Numbered from the stretch's first letter, positions 9,158-17,895 are shown. The stretch: DNA of 64,000 nt from Paenibacillus phytorum (GCF_013141715.1 NZ_WHOA01000257.1:60689-124688); one strand, 5' to 3'. The notes: generated by a model from the letters alone, not told the origin. Numbers and translations: made by a program.

Positions 9158-9994
9158 GTGGAAAATATCGTAAGTCAAACTTGGCTGCTAGATCAGCTTG
9201 GCGATGCGAACATCGTGATTGCGGATTGCCGCTTTGCGCTAGGACAACCAGAATCAGGCAGACAGAATTATGAGAAAGACCATATAACAGGAGCTGTGTA
9301 TGTAGACTTGGAGAAAGACCTCTCCGGTGCCAAAATGGCGCACGGTGGTCGGCATCCGCTCCCTGATCTAGGAGCCTTCTCTATCCTCGTGGGCAACCTC
9401 GGGATCGATGGTACGAAGACCGTCGTGGCTTACGACGATCAAGGCGGAGCCATGGCTTCGCGGCTATGGTGGATGCTGAAATTCCTCGGTCACTCCGAGG
9501 TATACGTATTAGATCAAGGGTATTCAGCGTGGAAAACTGCTGGCTACCCGGTTACCGATGAAGTGTCCACGGTGTTCCCGCGGACCTTCTCACCGAAGGT
9601 GCATCGCGCCATGCTTGCGAGCATGGATGAGGTCAAGGATAAGCTCGGCCGTCCAGGCACCGTGCTCGTTGACTCGCGCGAGGAGCGCCGCTACCTCGGC
9701 TTGGAAGAGCCGATCGATGCGGTGGCTGGCCACATCCCGGGCGCGCGCAGCTTCTTCTGGAAAGGCGTTCTCGGTGAGAACGGCGCTTGGTTGTCAGCTG
9801 CGGAGCAGGAACAGCACTTTGCCGCGCTGCGCGATGCCGATGAAATCATCGTCTATTGCGGCTCCGGCGTGACGGCTTGCCCGAACGTGCTGGGACTTAG
9901 TGAAGCGGGCTTTGATAATGTGAAGCTCTACAGCGGAAGCTGGAGCGATTGGATCTCGTATGAGGACAATCCGATTGCGAAGGGCGAAGAGTAA
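9158..9994 (+). CDS. Thiosulfate/3-mercaptopyruvate sulfurtransferase (two rhodanese domains)
   Basis: 278 residues, the normal length for two-domain rhodaneses. An inactive N-terminal rhodanese domain (residues 1-140, with HGGRHPLPD and the YDDQGG loop) is followed by a catalytic domain carrying the active-site loop CGSGVTAC (Cys near 234). CGSGVT is the loop type of 3-mercaptopyruvate sulfurtransferases. The enzyme transfers sulfane sulfur to thiols or cyanide in the cytoplasm. Start is GTG 9158; the nearby ATG at 9150 is out of frame. A second rhodanese, fused to ArsR, lies 270 bp downstream, suggesting a local sulfur theme. Confidence 0.92.
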   Translation: MENIVSQTWLLDQLGDANIVIADCRFALGQPESGRQNYEKDHITGAVYVDLEKDLSGAKMAHGGRHPLPDLGAFSILVGNLGIDGTKTVVAYDDQGGAMASRLWWMLKFLGHSEVYVLDQGYSAWKTAGYPVTDEVSTVFPRTFSPKVHRAMLASMDEVKDKLGRPGTVLVDSREERRYLGLEEPIDAVAGHIPGARSFFWKGVLGENGAWLSAAEQEQHFAALRDADEIIVYCGSGVTACPNVLGLSEAGFDNVKLYSGSWSDWISYEDNPIAKGEE

Positions 9995-10005
9995 GAACTG
10001 GGAAG

Positions 10006-10070
10006 CCGCGTCGCACGCGGGTTTGAGGGCTGTGACAGGTTGCCGAGAGGTGGGCTGTTGCGGCCCTCTT
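10006..10070 (+). repeat. Dispersed hairpin element, copy A (terminator-like)
   Basis: Two consecutive hairpins: CCGCGT-CGC-ACGCGG (10006-10020), then a 12-bp G·U-tolerant stem formed by GGGCTGTGACAG and CTGTTGCGGCCC (10027-10066), followed by TCTTT. It lies directly after the sulfurtransferase and would terminate its transcript. Three further copies follow plus-strand genes at 13887, 17820 and 19795. Confidence 0.75.
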
Positions 10071-10199
10071 TGCGTTTGTGGAGTAATATTCTTGATCAGA
10101 GAGCGATAATGCATCCTCTTCTGCGTTCGAGCGCACGCTTGAAACTATGTGCCGTGTGCCTGTATCTGAGTCAATGCCATATGACGATGATATTATTTC

Positions 10200-10247
10200 T
10201 TGACGAACAGCCTGCTCACATTTTAATATTCAATTAATGAATTGAAT
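10200..10247 (+). promoter_or_regulatory. Promoter and operator of the ArsR-rhodanese/MFS operon
   Basis: A -35 box TTGACG (10200-10205) is followed at 18 bp by a -10-like TAATAT (10224-10229). An 8-bp perfect inverted repeat, ATTCAATT-4-AATTGAAT (10228-10247), covers the -10/+1 region. ArsR-family repressors bind such AT-rich palindromes, so autoregulation by the next gene is likely. Confidence 0.65.
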
Positions 10248-10265
10248 GTGAAAGGATGAACGATC

Positions 10266-10937
10266 ATGGAATTTGTACCCGAGGCAACCCCTTCCGCAAA
10301 AGAATTTAAAAATGAACTGTTTCAGCAGTTAGCTCGGGTGGGGAAGTGTCTATCCAGCGACAAGCGGCTTGAAATCTTGAGCTTGCTTGCTCAGGGGCCT
10401 AAGTCGGTAGAGAAGCTGGCCCAAGTCACGGAGATGAGCGTGGCTAACGTATCCCGCCATCTGCAGGTTTTGCTCGATGCCAGGCTAGTGAAGTTCAGCA
10501 AGAAAGGTACATATGTCATCTATTCGTTGGCTGACCCTTCCATTGCCGCGTTTTTGTTTGCTTTGTGGAACATTGGCGAGAGTCAGCTTGCGGACGTCGC
10601 GCGGATTAGACAGGAATTTTTACACGAGTACGAGGATGTGCGGACGCTATCTTTGGAGGAAGCAAGGACGAAAATGGAAGCCGGAGCGATCATCCTGCTT
10701 GATGTACGACCGAGAGACGAATATGAGGCTGGCCATCTCGCGGGAGCCATCTCCATACCGATGGAGGAGTTGGAACCGTATCTTCACAATCTGCCTAGGC
10801 CCGTTGAAGTTGTGGTGTATTGCAGAGGCCCCTACTGCATCAGTTCGACGCAGGCCGTTGCCAAGTTGCAGCGTGAGGGAATCACGGCATACAAGCTGGA
10901 GGGGGGAGAGCATGAATGGCTGAAGGAAGTGAATTAA
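10266..10937 (+). CDS. ArsR-family transcriptional regulator fused to a rhodanese domain
   Basis: 223 residues. Residues 15-95 form an ArsR/SmtB winged helix with the recognition helix around VANVSRHLQVLLDARLVK. Residues 130-220 are a rhodanese domain with LDVRPRDEYEAGHLAGA and the loop CRGPYC, whose Cys can carry a persulfide. No cluster of metal-binding Cys/His is seen in the HTH part, so a sulfur- or redox-based signal is more likely than a metal (inference). RBS is AAAGGATG before ATG 10266. The gene overlaps the MFS gene by 22 bp, so both are translated together. Confidence 0.92.
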   Translation: MEFVPEATPSAKEFKNELFQQLARVGKCLSSDKRLEILSLLAQGPKSVEKLAQVTEMSVANVSRHLQVLLDARLVKFSKKGTYVIYSLADPSIAAFLFALWNIGESQLADVARIRQEFLHEYEDVRTLSLEEARTKMEAGAIILLDVRPRDEYEAGHLAGAISIPMEELEPYLHNLPRPVEVVVYCRGPYCISSTQAVAKLQREGITAYKLEGGEHEWLKEVN

Positions 10938-12220
10938 TTAGAGAATACATTCATTCTCCTGAGAAACAGCAGCAGTTGTATCGGAAATCGTTGATGATCG
11001 TGATCATCGCCCAGTTATTCGGCGGAGCGGGACTCGCGGCCGGCGTCACGGTCGGAGCGCTTCTTGCTCAGGATATGCTCGGGACGGATAGCTTAGCTGG
11101 GGTTCCTGCGGCGCTATTGACGCTGGGCGCGGCCTCGTCGGCACTGTTTGTCGGACGGCTTTCTGGGCGTCTCGGCCGTCGGGTAGGCTTAACCGCAGGT
11201 TTTCTTGCAGGGGGTGTCGGCGCGATCGGAGTCGTATTCGCAGCCATTGCTAATAGCCTTCCACTGTTGTTCGTTTCGATGCTGATCTATGGAGCCGGTA
11301 CGTCGACCAACCTGCAGGCGCGTTATGCGGGAACCGACTTAGCTCAGCCTAAGCAGCGTGCGAGAGCCATCAGCTTAGCCATGGTATTCACGACGTTTGG
11401 TGCGGTTGCGGGGCCGAACCTGGTGGGGGTCATGGGACGATTCGCGACTTCTGTCGGCGCCCCTGCTCTGTCGGGCCCGTTTATGCTCGCGGCGGCCGCT
11501 TTTATTCTTGCGGGTCTGGTGATGTGGGCTTTGCTCCGTCCAGATCCGTATCTCGTTGCTAAAGCGATCGCCGAAGCGCAAGAAGCGAATCCATCCAAAG
11601 CGACGGTTAATGCGAATCTCATGGCGCCAGCTGTCCGTAACCGGGGAATCATCATCGGGACGACCGTGATGGTCTTGACGCAGGTCGTGATGGTCGCCAT
11701 CATGACGATGACGCCGATACATATGAAGCATCACGGACATGGGTTGAGCGCTGTTGGCATGGTGATCGGTATACATGTCGCGGCGATGTTTCTGCCTTCC
11801 TTGATAACAGGAGTTCTCGTAGACAAGGTCGGGCGAACGTTCATGTCCTGCGCAGCGGGGTTCACGCTGCTGTTGGCGGGACTGTTTGCCGCATGGGCTC
11901 CGGCCGATTCGATGGTCTGGCTCATCGTCGCTCTGGCACTGCTTGGACTCGGCTGGAACTTCGGCCTGATCAGCGGCACCGCGCAGATCATCGATGCGAC
12001 TTCCCCGGCCACACGTGCCAAGACACAGGGAACCGTGGATGTCATGGTATCATTGGCGGGTGCATCGGGTGGAGCGTTGTCGGGTATGGTCGTCGCCAAT
12101 TCCAGCTTCGCCGTCCTCTCTCTGGCGGGCGGGTTCCTGTCTCTGCTGCTGATCCCGGTTATGATCTGGTTGCGTAGGGATCGGTCGATAGATCAAAACG
12201 AGAAGAGATTAGCACAGTGA
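10916..12220 (+). CDS. MFS transporter
   Basis: 434 residues with about twelve membrane segments, and the MFS motif A-like loop GRLSGRLGRRVGL after helix 2 with VDKVGRTF after helix 8. Major facilitator family exporter or sulfur-compound transporter in the cytoplasmic membrane; the substrate is unknown. It starts at ATG 10916 inside the regulator gene, with GGGGGGAG 7 nt upstream. Overlap with the ArsR-rhodanese gene argues that expression responds to the signal sensed by that regulator. Confidence 0.9.
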   Translation: MAEGSELIREYIHSPEKQQQLYRKSLMIVIIAQLFGGAGLAAGVTVGALLAQDMLGTDSLAGVPAALLTLGAASSALFVGRLSGRLGRRVGLTAGFLAGGVGAIGVVFAAIANSLPLLFVSMLIYGAGTSTNLQARYAGTDLAQPKQRARAISLAMVFTTFGAVAGPNLVGVMGRFATSVGAPALSGPFMLAAAAFILAGLVMWALLRPDPYLVAKAIAEAQEANPSKATVNANLMAPAVRNRGIIIGTTVMVLTQVVMVAIMTMTPIHMKHHGHGLSAVGMVIGIHVAAMFLPSLITGVLVDKVGRTFMSCAAGFTLLLAGLFAAWAPADSMVWLIVALALLGLGWNFGLISGTAQIIDATSPATRAKTQGTVDVMVSLAGASGGALSGMVVANSSFAVLSLAGGFLSLLLIPVMIWLRRDRSIDQNEKRLAQ

Positions 12221-12243
12221 TCTAGTGTTATAATCACGCTAGA
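12221..12243 (+). promoter_or_regulatory. Palindrome overlapping a -10 box before the ABC-F gene
   Basis: Directly after the MFS stop codon there is an imperfect palindrome with arms TCTAG and CTAGA, whose inner bases also largely pair. It encloses TATAAT at 12229-12234. It could be a regulated promoter for the ABC-F gene or a weak hairpin; no T-run follows. Confidence 0.4.
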
Positions 12244-12269
12244 CTGACAGAGTTAGAAGGGTGATAGAC

Positions 12270-13841
12270 ATGAGTGTAATTCGTTTGGAGAACGTCACTA
12301 AGAAATATGAAGATTCCCTGATCTTTCGCGATATCTATTTTCGCGTGACCCAAGGAGAGCGTATCGGCCTAATCGGGCGGAACGGTGCCGGTAAGTCGAC
12401 GGTTTTTAAGCTGATTATGGGTAAAGAAGAGCCGACGTCCGGAAAAGTGGAAATAGATCCGCAAGTTAAAGTAGGGTACTTCTCCCAATTCTCGGAAATG
12501 CGAGGAAGCCTGTCCGTTCAGCAAGAGCTGGAAATGTGCTTCGAGCAGGTTGTTCTTATCGAACGGGAGCTGCTGGAAGTTGGAGAAAAGCTGGGATTGG
12601 TCACCGAAGACGGTGAAATGGATCGGCTGTTGACGCGGCAGGCGGAGCTATTCGAACAAATGGAGCATTTGGACGGCTGGAACGTATCTGTCGAGATTAA
12701 CACAGTTCTTACGAAGCTGGGATTCAATGAGAGGTCGCGCAATCAGCCTATCGATGAGTTGTCCGGAGGTTGGAGAAACCGTGCTGCGCTTGCCAAGATG
12801 CTAATCGAGCTGCCTGATGTTGTCTTGCTCGACGAACCGACGAATTACTTGGATATGGAAGGTATTACGTGGTTGGAGCAGTGGTTGTATCGCTTCAAAG
12901 GCGCTATGATTCTGGTGTCACATGACCGGCAATTTATTGACAAAGTAGTCACGCGAACGATCGAGATCGAGAACTATCATTTTCAGGAATATGAAGGGAA
13001 TTACACCGACTATATCCGCAAAAAGAAGATGCGCAAGAAGGAATTGGACCGCCAGTTCGAGTGGGAGGAAGAGCTTCTTCTCATGGAGTCAGAAGCCATT
13101 GACAGCCGTGCAAGCAAGAAATCTTCAAAAGACCGTCTGTCCCGCCAATTGGCGGATAACAAAAAGCGGATAGAGCCGCACCCCGTAAATGTTCTAATCA
13201 CTGATATTTATGAGAAACTGCGCTTTCCGGACAAGCTATGCGAAGTCAAGAAAATAGGGCAGACCTACGATGATCGGCTGATCTTTCAGAACGTCAGCTT
13301 CGACATTCAGAAGGAAGACCGCTTAGTCATCGTTGGTCCAAACGGAAGCGGGAAGTCCACGCTCATTAAGGTGCTTACGGGTCAGGAGAAGCCAGAATCC
13401 GGCGAGGTAATCTGGGAGAAGGGCGTAAGCTACGCTTACTTCAACCGGATGTGGGAGGAGCTCAATCCTAAGGATACCGTTAGCCACGCAGTGAATACGT
13501 ACGGTTTGGGATTGGATGCCCCACGGAAAAAGGTGAACAAATTTCTAGCCATGCTGCAATTCTCGGAGATGGATCTAAGCAAATTCATCGGTAACCTATC
13601 CGGCGGACAGAAGGCCAGGGTCGCGCTAGCGAAATGCCTTCTCTCCGGTGCCGCGGTCATTATATTGGATGAGCCAACCAACCATCTGGATTTAACGAGC
13701 ATTCAGGTTATGGAGCAGGCGTTGATCCATTTCCCCGGTGCCGTAATTACGGTAAGCCATGATCGGTTCTTTATTGACAAAATCGGGACGAAAATGCTGA
13801 CCTTCGACCCGGAATTGGGGATAAGCGAACAGAATTTGTAG
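12270..13841 (+). CDS. ABC-F family ATPase (ribosome-associated)
   Basis: 523 residues with two ABC domains and no membrane segment, the ABC-F layout. First domain: Walker A GRNGAGKST, signature LSGGWRNRAALAK, Walker B with DEPTNYLD. A charged linker follows (residues 245-310, rich in Lys/Glu/Arg). Second domain: GPNGSGKST, LSGGQKARVALAK and DEPTNHLD. ABC-F proteins bind the ribosomal E site and rescue stalled or antibiotic-inhibited ribosomes, but housekeeping and resistance types cannot be separated by eye. Start is ATG 12270 with AGAAGG 9 nt upstream; GTG 12261 overlaps that site. Confidence 0.93.
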   Translation: MSVIRLENVTKKYEDSLIFRDIYFRVTQGERIGLIGRNGAGKSTVFKLIMGKEEPTSGKVEIDPQVKVGYFSQFSEMRGSLSVQQELEMCFEQVVLIERELLEVGEKLGLVTEDGEMDRLLTRQAELFEQMEHLDGWNVSVEINTVLTKLGFNERSRNQPIDELSGGWRNRAALAKMLIELPDVVLLDEPTNYLDMEGITWLEQWLYRFKGAMILVSHDRQFIDKVVTRTIEIENYHFQEYEGNYTDYIRKKKMRKKELDRQFEWEEELLLMESEAIDSRASKKSSKDRLSRQLADNKKRIEPHPVNVLITDIYEKLRFPDKLCEVKKIGQTYDDRLIFQNVSFDIQKEDRLVIVGPNGSGKSTLIKVLTGQEKPESGEVIWEKGVSYAYFNRMWEELNPKDTVSHAVNTYGLGLDAPRKKVNKFLAMLQFSEMDLSKFIGNLSGGQKARVALAKCLLSGAAVIILDEPTNHLDLTSIQVMEQALIHFPGAVITVSHDRFFIDKIGTKMLTFDPELGISEQNL

Positions 13842-13886
13842 GAAAGAGATTTCTCATTTGGAAGGTGAGAAGTAAAAGATGAAAGA

Positions 13887-13948
13887 CCGCGTCGGACGCG
13901 GGGTTAAGGGCTGTGACAGGTTGCGATGAGCGCCTGTTGCGGCCCTCT
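13887..13948 (+). repeat. Dispersed hairpin element, copy B (terminator-like)
   Basis: The same layout as at 10006: CCGCGT-CGG-ACGCGG (13887-13901), then the stem GGGCTGTGACAG / CCTGTTGCGGCCC (13908-13945) and TCTT. It lies 45 bp after the ABC-F gene and probably terminates it. Confidence 0.72.
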
Positions 13949-14030
13949 TGTGCGCTTAGCAGCGCAACCGACTAAGGAGTGAAGGTCTCCAGCATACCGA
14001 GAGGTGGGAGAAGTGCATAGCCTTGATCTT

Positions 14031-14064
14031 ATATTACACTAGTGTTATATTACATATATGTAAT
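14031..14064 (+). promoter_or_regulatory. Tandem palindromic operators before the PadR gene
   Basis: Two adjacent palindromes: ATATTACACTAGTGTTATAT (14031-14050, 18 of 20 positions symmetrical) and ATTACATATATGTAAT (14049-14064, perfect). PadR regulators bind dyads containing ATGT/ACAT-type half sites, so autoregulation is likely. They sit 20 bp before the start codon, over the core promoter. Confidence 0.65.
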
Positions 14065-14084
14065 ATATAAAGAGGAGGTAATTA

Positions 14085-14657
14085 ATGAGTCGTCTTTCCA
14101 ACGTGGAATTTATGCTGCTGCAGATTATTTCGGAATCCAAACAAGCGTCGGGGTACCAAATCAATAAGTTGATAGAGCTTAGAGGCTACAGGGAATGGGC
14201 GAATATAGGTACTACTTCTATTTACGCCGGTTTGCAGAAGCTGAAAGACAAACAATTGATCCGATCCGAAGATTCCGGCCATAAGTCCGGCAAAGGACCT
14301 TTGCCGTCCACGTATGTCATGATGGAGGCCGGTATAGAAGCATTGAAAAATGAAATCATCATAAGCCTAACTTCCGCGCGGGAACGGGATAACCGTTTCG
14401 ATCTCGGGCTCGCTGGTCTCCCTTTTATAGGGAAAAATGAAGCCGTGGAAGCTCTGCGGAAACGGCAGAGCTTTCTTGATGAGACATTGAGGAACCTAGG
14501 GCAGAAATATGAAGCGCAAGGCGGCTATCGATTGCCGTTGCATGTTAGAGCTCTTTTTCTTCACCCGATGAGCCTCATCGAGAATGAACAGACATTTGTC
14601 GCAAATCTGATCAACGAATTAACAGAGGAACTGGAGGGACATGCCCATGATGATTGA
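14085..14657 (+). CDS. PadR-family transcriptional regulator
   Basis: 190 residues. The N-terminal winged helix (residues 4-75) shows the PadR pattern: LLQIISESKQASGYQINKLI, then TTSIYAGLQKLKDKQLIRSE. A C-terminal helical dimerisation region of the Vir_act_alpha_C type follows. GAGGAGG lies before ATG 14085. It overlaps the next gene and probably controls it together with itself, through the palindromes just upstream. Confidence 0.9.
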   Translation: MSRLSNVEFMLLQIISESKQASGYQINKLIELRGYREWANIGTTSIYAGLQKLKDKQLIRSEDSGHKSGKGPLPSTYVMMEAGIEALKNEIIISLTSARERDNRFDLGLAGLPFIGKNEAVEALRKRQSFLDETLRNLGQKYEAQGGYRLPLHVRALFLHPMSLIENEQTFVANLINELTEELEGHAHDD

Positions 14658-15626
14658 AGGTTTTACTCTTTTTCAGGGAGAACACTGCGAGACGACAGCG
14701 ATGGGCAATCTCCTTCAACATGAAGGTGTTCGTCTATCCGAGCCGATGTTATTCGGTATTGGGCAAGGTTTGGGATTCATTTATTGGGATTCGAAGGGAA
14801 TGGATTTCCCTTTTATTGGGGGTAGGTCGAAACCTGATGAAATGTCTGCTTGCATAGCATCTCGGCTCAATTTGAATATCAGGGCGCAAGAGACCTCATC
14901 TGTTACAAAAGCATGGCAGAACGTACAAAACTACATAGATCGGGGAATTCCTGTTGGCCTTAAATTGGATTCGTATTATTTAGATTACTTTACGAACAAA
15001 ATACACTTTGCAGCCCACTATGCGGTGATATATGGCATGGATGACGAATATGCCTATATGGCAGACACAAGCCAACAAGGCGGACTAGTGACAACGAGAT
15101 TGTCGAATTTGACCTTGGCAAGAAACGCAAAGGGGCCCATGAGCTCCAAAAATCGCTCCTTTACGATCGAGCAAACGGATACTCTTCCTCCGCTTGTACC
15201 CGCCATTCGTTCATCCCTTATCAACAATGCTCATGACTATTTGAATCCGCCCATCCGTAATATGGGGAATAAAGGAATCAAAAAAATGAGCAATGAAATC
15301 CTGAAGTGGCCTTCTAGAAGCAAGGATTTAGAGAAAGATTTTTGTTTGACTGCTTTATTGATGGAAAGAGCGGGGACTGGCGGCGCCTTATTTCGAAACC
15401 TGTATAGAGATTTTCTAAAAGAATGCGTTGATTTGTTCGGTGATCTAAATTAGAGCAGGCATACTTTCTGTTTGCGGAAATCGCGCCGATGTGGAGTGGT
15501 GTTTCGGCGTCCATCGACAATGCGGGAAGAACCGGAAATCAACAGGAGCTAAGACTTGCATCCGAGCTTTTGGGCGACATTGCTGAGAGAGAACGAGTAG
15601 CCATGGAGTTTTTATTGGCAATTTAA
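14647..15626 (+). pseudogene. BtrH N-terminal domain/DUF4872-type protein, split by a frameshift
   Basis: The intact first part (14647-15453, 268 residues) resembles the N-terminal domain of butirosin protein BtrH, a C39/papain-like fold used as an acyltransferase. Cys in GEHCETT near residue 10, His in FAAHYAVIYG near 120 and Asp in MADTSQ near 135 may form the catalytic set. The frame ends at TAG 15451. From 15453 the other frame continues without interruption as EQAYFLFAEIAPMWSG, ending at TAA 15624-15626, which matches the expected C-terminal helices of DUF4872. One base is therefore missing near 15445-15452: a real mutation or a sequencing error. GGAGG lies 9 nt before ATG 14647, which overlaps the PadR gene. 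Confidence 0.8.
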
Positions 15627-15660
15627 CTTTACAATTGGATTCGCAACTCAGAATGAAGCA

Positions 15661-15692
15661 AGATGACTCCTATTCAAAGGGGTCATCTTTTT
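15661..15692 (+). terminator. Terminator after the BtrH-like gene
   Basis: Stem AGATGACTCC / GGGGTCATCT with an 8-nt loop and a following T-run, 35 bp past the restored stop at 15626. Its position supports the view that the gene really extends to 15626. Confidence 0.8.
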
Positions 15693-15715
15693 CAGGTTTA
15701 TTCATGTATCCTCTA

Positions 15716-16372
15716 CTACCGTACAAACGTCCTACTGTTCGTACGTTTCTTTTCACCAATGATAAGCTCTGCGAACAACAAATTGGGTATCCAACAAATC
15801 CAGGCGATAACGAAGAAAGTATCGTTCGTATCGGTCAGTCCCAGAAATACCGCAGCCAGCGCGGTATATATCCGTAGGGTGATTGCTGCGCAGCTAAGTG
15901 CGTAATTTCGTACCATCCAGCGGCCATGATCAGCCGTATCGCGATCGACGATGATGCTCTTTAGACTGCGGAAGAGAGTGTAAAGCCATAGAACTGACAG
16001 CGATCCAAAGCCAAGTTGCGCGAACCAACCGCCATTCGCATAAAAAGCTAAGTACAGACCGGTTATGCCCCCGATTGTAATCATTGTCGAGTACAAATAG
16101 CCAATCAAACGATGAATGTTCGGTGCATGATGGCGAAGCTTCTTGATAAACTGAAGCCAGCCTATAGCAAGTGCTATTCCAGCCGAGATGGCATGCGCCC
16201 AGAGGATGTTGTACCACAAATCGGGCAAACTGCCTTTTCCCGTTACGAGCGGCTGCTTATGGAGATGGTCAGGCGTTCCATACATGACCAAAGCATAAGC
16301 TCCAATTGCCAAAGCTAAAAAAGCCAATAGTCCAAATGCCCAAGCGCGAATCGTACTTCGTCGTACTCCCAT
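15716..16372 (-). CDS. DUF2306 family membrane protein
   Basis: 218 residues with about six to seven membrane segments. The family hallmark is seen as HAISAGIALAIGWLQF, then HRLIGYLY, and later DHGRWMVRNYALSCAAITLR; the conserved His/Arg residues suggest a membrane cofactor or proton role. No function is established. GAGGGATG precedes ATG 16372. It faces the BtrH-like gene and is alone on its strand here. Confidence 0.85.
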   Translation of the reverse strand: MGVRRSTIRAWAFGLLAFLALAIGAYALVMYGTPDHLHKQPLVTGKGSLPDLWYNILWAHAISAGIALAIGWLQFIKKLRHHAPNIHRLIGYLYSTMITIGGITGLYLAFYANGGWFAQLGFGSLSVLWLYTLFRSLKSIIVDRDTADHGRWMVRNYALSCAAITLRIYTALAAVFLGLTDTNDTFFVIAWICWIPNLLFAELIIGEKKRTNSRTFVR

Positions 16373-16535
16373 TATTCATCCCTCACATTCGGTCTTTTTT
16401 ATCGTTGAGTTGATTCTATCATCAAGGCGACCACTTCCAAAAGCGACTTCAGACGGAGTGATGACCCCACCCAAAGTCGGGGATGGAGCTGCCGTGAAGA
16501 CCTTCTTAGGGAGCATTTGTATAAACCGCTTCACC

Positions 16536-16567
16536 TTGACAAAATAACTTAACGCGTGTTAAGTTAT
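16536..16567 (+). promoter_or_regulatory. TetR operator in the promoter of the TetR/DUF4188 operon
   Basis: TTGACA (-35, 16536-16541) is followed by a 10-bp perfect inverted repeat, ATAACTTAAC-4-GTTAAGTTAT (16544-16567), filling the spacer and -10 region. This is the expected position for autorepression by the TetR-like protein encoded 35 bp downstream. Confidence 0.75.
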
Positions 16568-16602
16568 TTACTAAAGTTAACTATGGTTATGGGAGATAAC
16601 TC

Positions 16603-17238
16603 ATGGATCGGTCAGCTATTTCTTTAAGGGAATTAAAAAAGGCAAGAACCAAGGTGGCATTGTATGAAGCCAGTTTGTCACTAATAGGTGACAAGATGTT
16701 TCGAGACATGATGCTCGATGATATTTGCCGGAAAGCGGAAATATCCCGGGTTACGTTCTTTAAGTTTTTTCAAAAAAAGGAAGATTTGCTCATTTATTTT
16801 ATGCGTGTTTGGTTAACGGAACGTATCATTGAGATCGAAACGGAGGGTAAACGCGGCTTCTCGGTTATCCAGCATGTGCTCCATAAAGTGGCGGAAGAGG
16901 CCGAGGAAAGAGCGGGATTGATGCCAAGTTTGATATCTTTTCTGGCAGAAATGAACATGCATCCTTGCATGCCGGAACTCAGCGAAGCGGAGGTTCATTT
17001 GCTGTTCCCTGGTCATGAAGAAGTTGGCGCGCAGACACCTGACATGTATAAACTGTTTCATCGTTGCATGACCGAGGCGGATACGGATGGAAAGCTAAGA
17101 AAAGAATTTACGGTGGAAACAGCGGTAAAGGTGTTGTTTACGGTGTTTTACGGAGCATTTTTGACCGCTCAACTATATGGTTCTAAGGATATTAAGGGCT
17201 TTTATAACACCCATCTACAATTGCTTGAAAATAGGTAA
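16603..17238 (+). CDS. TetR/AcrR-family transcriptional regulator
   Basis: 211 residues. The N-terminal HTH of TetR type (residues 10-60) contains LDDICRKAEISRVTFFKFFQKKEDLL. The C-terminal ligand domain is helical. It resembles the regulator at 33736 (shared ISxVTFFxxF, KKE/SKE and ELSE), so the two are probably paralogues. GGGAGATAACTC precedes ATG 16603. It most likely represses itself and the DUF4188 gene 16 bp downstream. Confidence 0.9.
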   Translation: MDRSAISLRELKKARTKVALYEASLSLIGDKMFRDMMLDDICRKAEISRVTFFKFFQKKEDLLIYFMRVWLTERIIEIETEGKRGFSVIQHVLHKVAEEAEERAGLMPSLISFLAEMNMHPCMPELSEAEVHLLFPGHEEVGAQTPDMYKLFHRCMTEADTDGKLRKEFTVETAVKVLFTVFYGAFLTAQLYGSKDIKGFYNTHLQLLENR

Positions 17239-17254
17239 AAGGAGCGATGAATGC

Positions 17255-17764
17255 ATGAGTAAAGTAATTCCGGGCAGGTTTACGGCGCAGATGGATGGTT
17301 CTTTCGTTGTCTTTATCATTGGTATGAGAGTGAATAAATTATGGGCTCTACATAAGTGGCTGCCTGTGGCCAAGGCCATGAATCCGATGCTTCAGGAATT
17401 GTATCGCAACCCTGAATTAGGTTTTGTAGATGCCAGTTTTCATCTCTCTTGGCGAGGCGTGACCCTTATCCAGTATTGGAAAACTTTCGAGCAATTAGAA
17501 CACTATGCTAGACATGGTGCAACCCATTTAGAAGCGTGGCGTAATTTTAATAAAAAGGTTGGTACGGGCGGCGTGGTTGGGATCTACCATGAAACCTATC
17601 TGATTCCTGAAGGAAATTACGAATGTGTGTATAACAACATGCCTATCTCTGGACTTGCAAAGGCTGGACGTCACGTCCCTGCTGTCGGTAAACGAGAAAC
17701 GGCAAGCAGAAGGCTGGGGCGGGATGGAGAGCCTGCTGTTCCAACGCCTTCTAATCCGGCATAA
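17255..17764 (+). CDS. DUF4188 domain protein (monooxygenase-like)
   Basis: 169 residues, with the DUF4188 pattern VIPGRFTAQMDGSFVVFIIG, then RVNKLWALHKWLPV and later GIYHETYLIPEGNYECVYNNM. The domain has a dimeric α/β barrel fold like antibiotic or haem monooxygenases; the substrate is unknown. Start ATG 17255 has GGAG upstream and is 16 bp after the TetR gene. A TetR/DUF4188 pair is typical of a small-molecule-inducible detoxification unit (inference). Confidence 0.88.
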   Translation: MSKVIPGRFTAQMDGSFVVFIIGMRVNKLWALHKWLPVAKAMNPMLQELYRNPELGFVDASFHLSWRGVTLIQYWKTFEQLEHYARHGATHLEAWRNFNKKVGTGGVVGIYHETYLIPEGNYECVYNNMPISGLAKAGRHVPAVGKRETASRRLGRDGEPAVPTPSNPA

Positions 17765-17819
17765 GTGATTGCAGTGTGGATGAGTGGAGGCCGCGATAAT
17801 CCCAATAGGTAATTTTTAA

Positions 17820-17864
17820 GGACTGAAATAGGTTGCCTTCGGGTAGGCTGTTGCAGTTCTTTTT
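17820..17864 (+). repeat. Dispersed hairpin element, copy C (terminator-like)
   Basis: Stem GGACTGAAATAG / CTGTTGCAGTTC with an apical GCC-TTCG-GGT mini-hairpin, followed by TTTTT. The upstream GC hairpin of copies A and B is degenerate here. It follows the DUF4188 gene by 55 bp and should act as its terminator. Confidence 0.72.
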
Positions 17865-17895
17865 GTTATGGAGGAATGCTTCATATGTTGTAGTC

